64,000 bases of DNA from Lachnospiraceae bacterium (GTDB taxonomy: Bacteria > Bacillota > Clostridia > Lachnospirales > Lachnospiraceae): positions 105,200-169,199 of the forward strand of contig JAHZFJ010000006.1 in the NCBI GenBank assembly GCA_019421365.1. Reading direction: 5' to 3'. Shown here piece after piece: positions 63,971 to 64,000 of this stretch (the stretch's first letter is position 1; every line of letters begins with the position of its first letter). The position numbers were made by a program, and so were the translations under genes. The notes under the pieces are model-generated. The model saw only the letters and a list, made by a program, of their open reading frames with translations. It had not been told where the DNA came from and searched no databases.

Positions 63971-64000
63971 CACTAGAGTATAAAATTTATGCAGCTCTAG

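Overview
The window looks like a chromosomal segment of a low-GC, endospore-forming clostridium, most likely a Lachnospiraceae relative of the Lachnoclostridium/Clostridium phytofermentans type. The AT-rich composition, strong AGGAGG-type ribosome sites, an alpha/beta-type small acid-soluble spore protein, AddAB, a GGGtGRT protein and a clostridial-type 6S RNA support this. Genus-level placement is inference from gene content, not from an alignment.

Left third (1-22 kb): cell-surface polysaccharide genes. A GDP-sugar 4,6-dehydratase (cut by the left edge) and a GmhA-like isomerase suggest a GDP-heptose branch. They are followed by an unusual ferredoxin/FrhB/pyruvyl-transferase fusion, a membrane acyltransferase and UDP-galactopyranose mutase. 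On the other strand lie rfbC, rfbD and rfbB (dTDP-rhamnose), with rfbA 5 kb away, and a MerR-methyltransferase fusion gene. rfbB is preceded by a 19-bp-spacer promoter with a dyad of MerR-activator type. A CapD/PglF-like dehydratase, galU, a 1330-residue secreted 5'-nucleotidase with Ig-like repeats, cysK and a secreted Big2 protein complete this part.

Middle (22-37 kb): a two-component system, a 6S RNA gene with its own promoter and terminator, an acyltransferase, glutamine-dependent NAD synthetase, two small uncharacterised genes and the addB-addA recombination operon. At 37.1-38.4 kb is a small higher-GC cassette: a Gp37/Gp68-family gene and a short coupled ORF, flanked by related hairpins and by sequences that resemble group II intron domain I.

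Right-middle (38.5-60 kb): a spore SASP, a methyltransferase, hslO, a glycogen-debranching enzyme, two peptidases, glyA, a methyl-accepting chemotaxis receptor split by an apparent one-base frameshift, a second two-component pair divergent from a large solute-binding lipoprotein, a HEAT-repeat protein, a LUD-domain protein, topB, a hexapeptide transferase, and a codon-optimised pair encoding a NifU-like scaffold and the GGGtGRT protein.

Right edge (61-64 kb): an IS30 transposase remnant, then a very AT-rich island with an MFS transporter, a 46-residue peptide ending in a CGVCG motif, and a radical SAM gene that stops at 183 codons. This is a candidate RiPP locus, apparently broken at or beyond the window edge. 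Intergenic DNA also carries a family of about 280-bp foldback repeats (three full copies plus shorter derivatives), one different 145-bp foldback element, and a conserved hairpin leader in front of both addB and the debranching enzyme.
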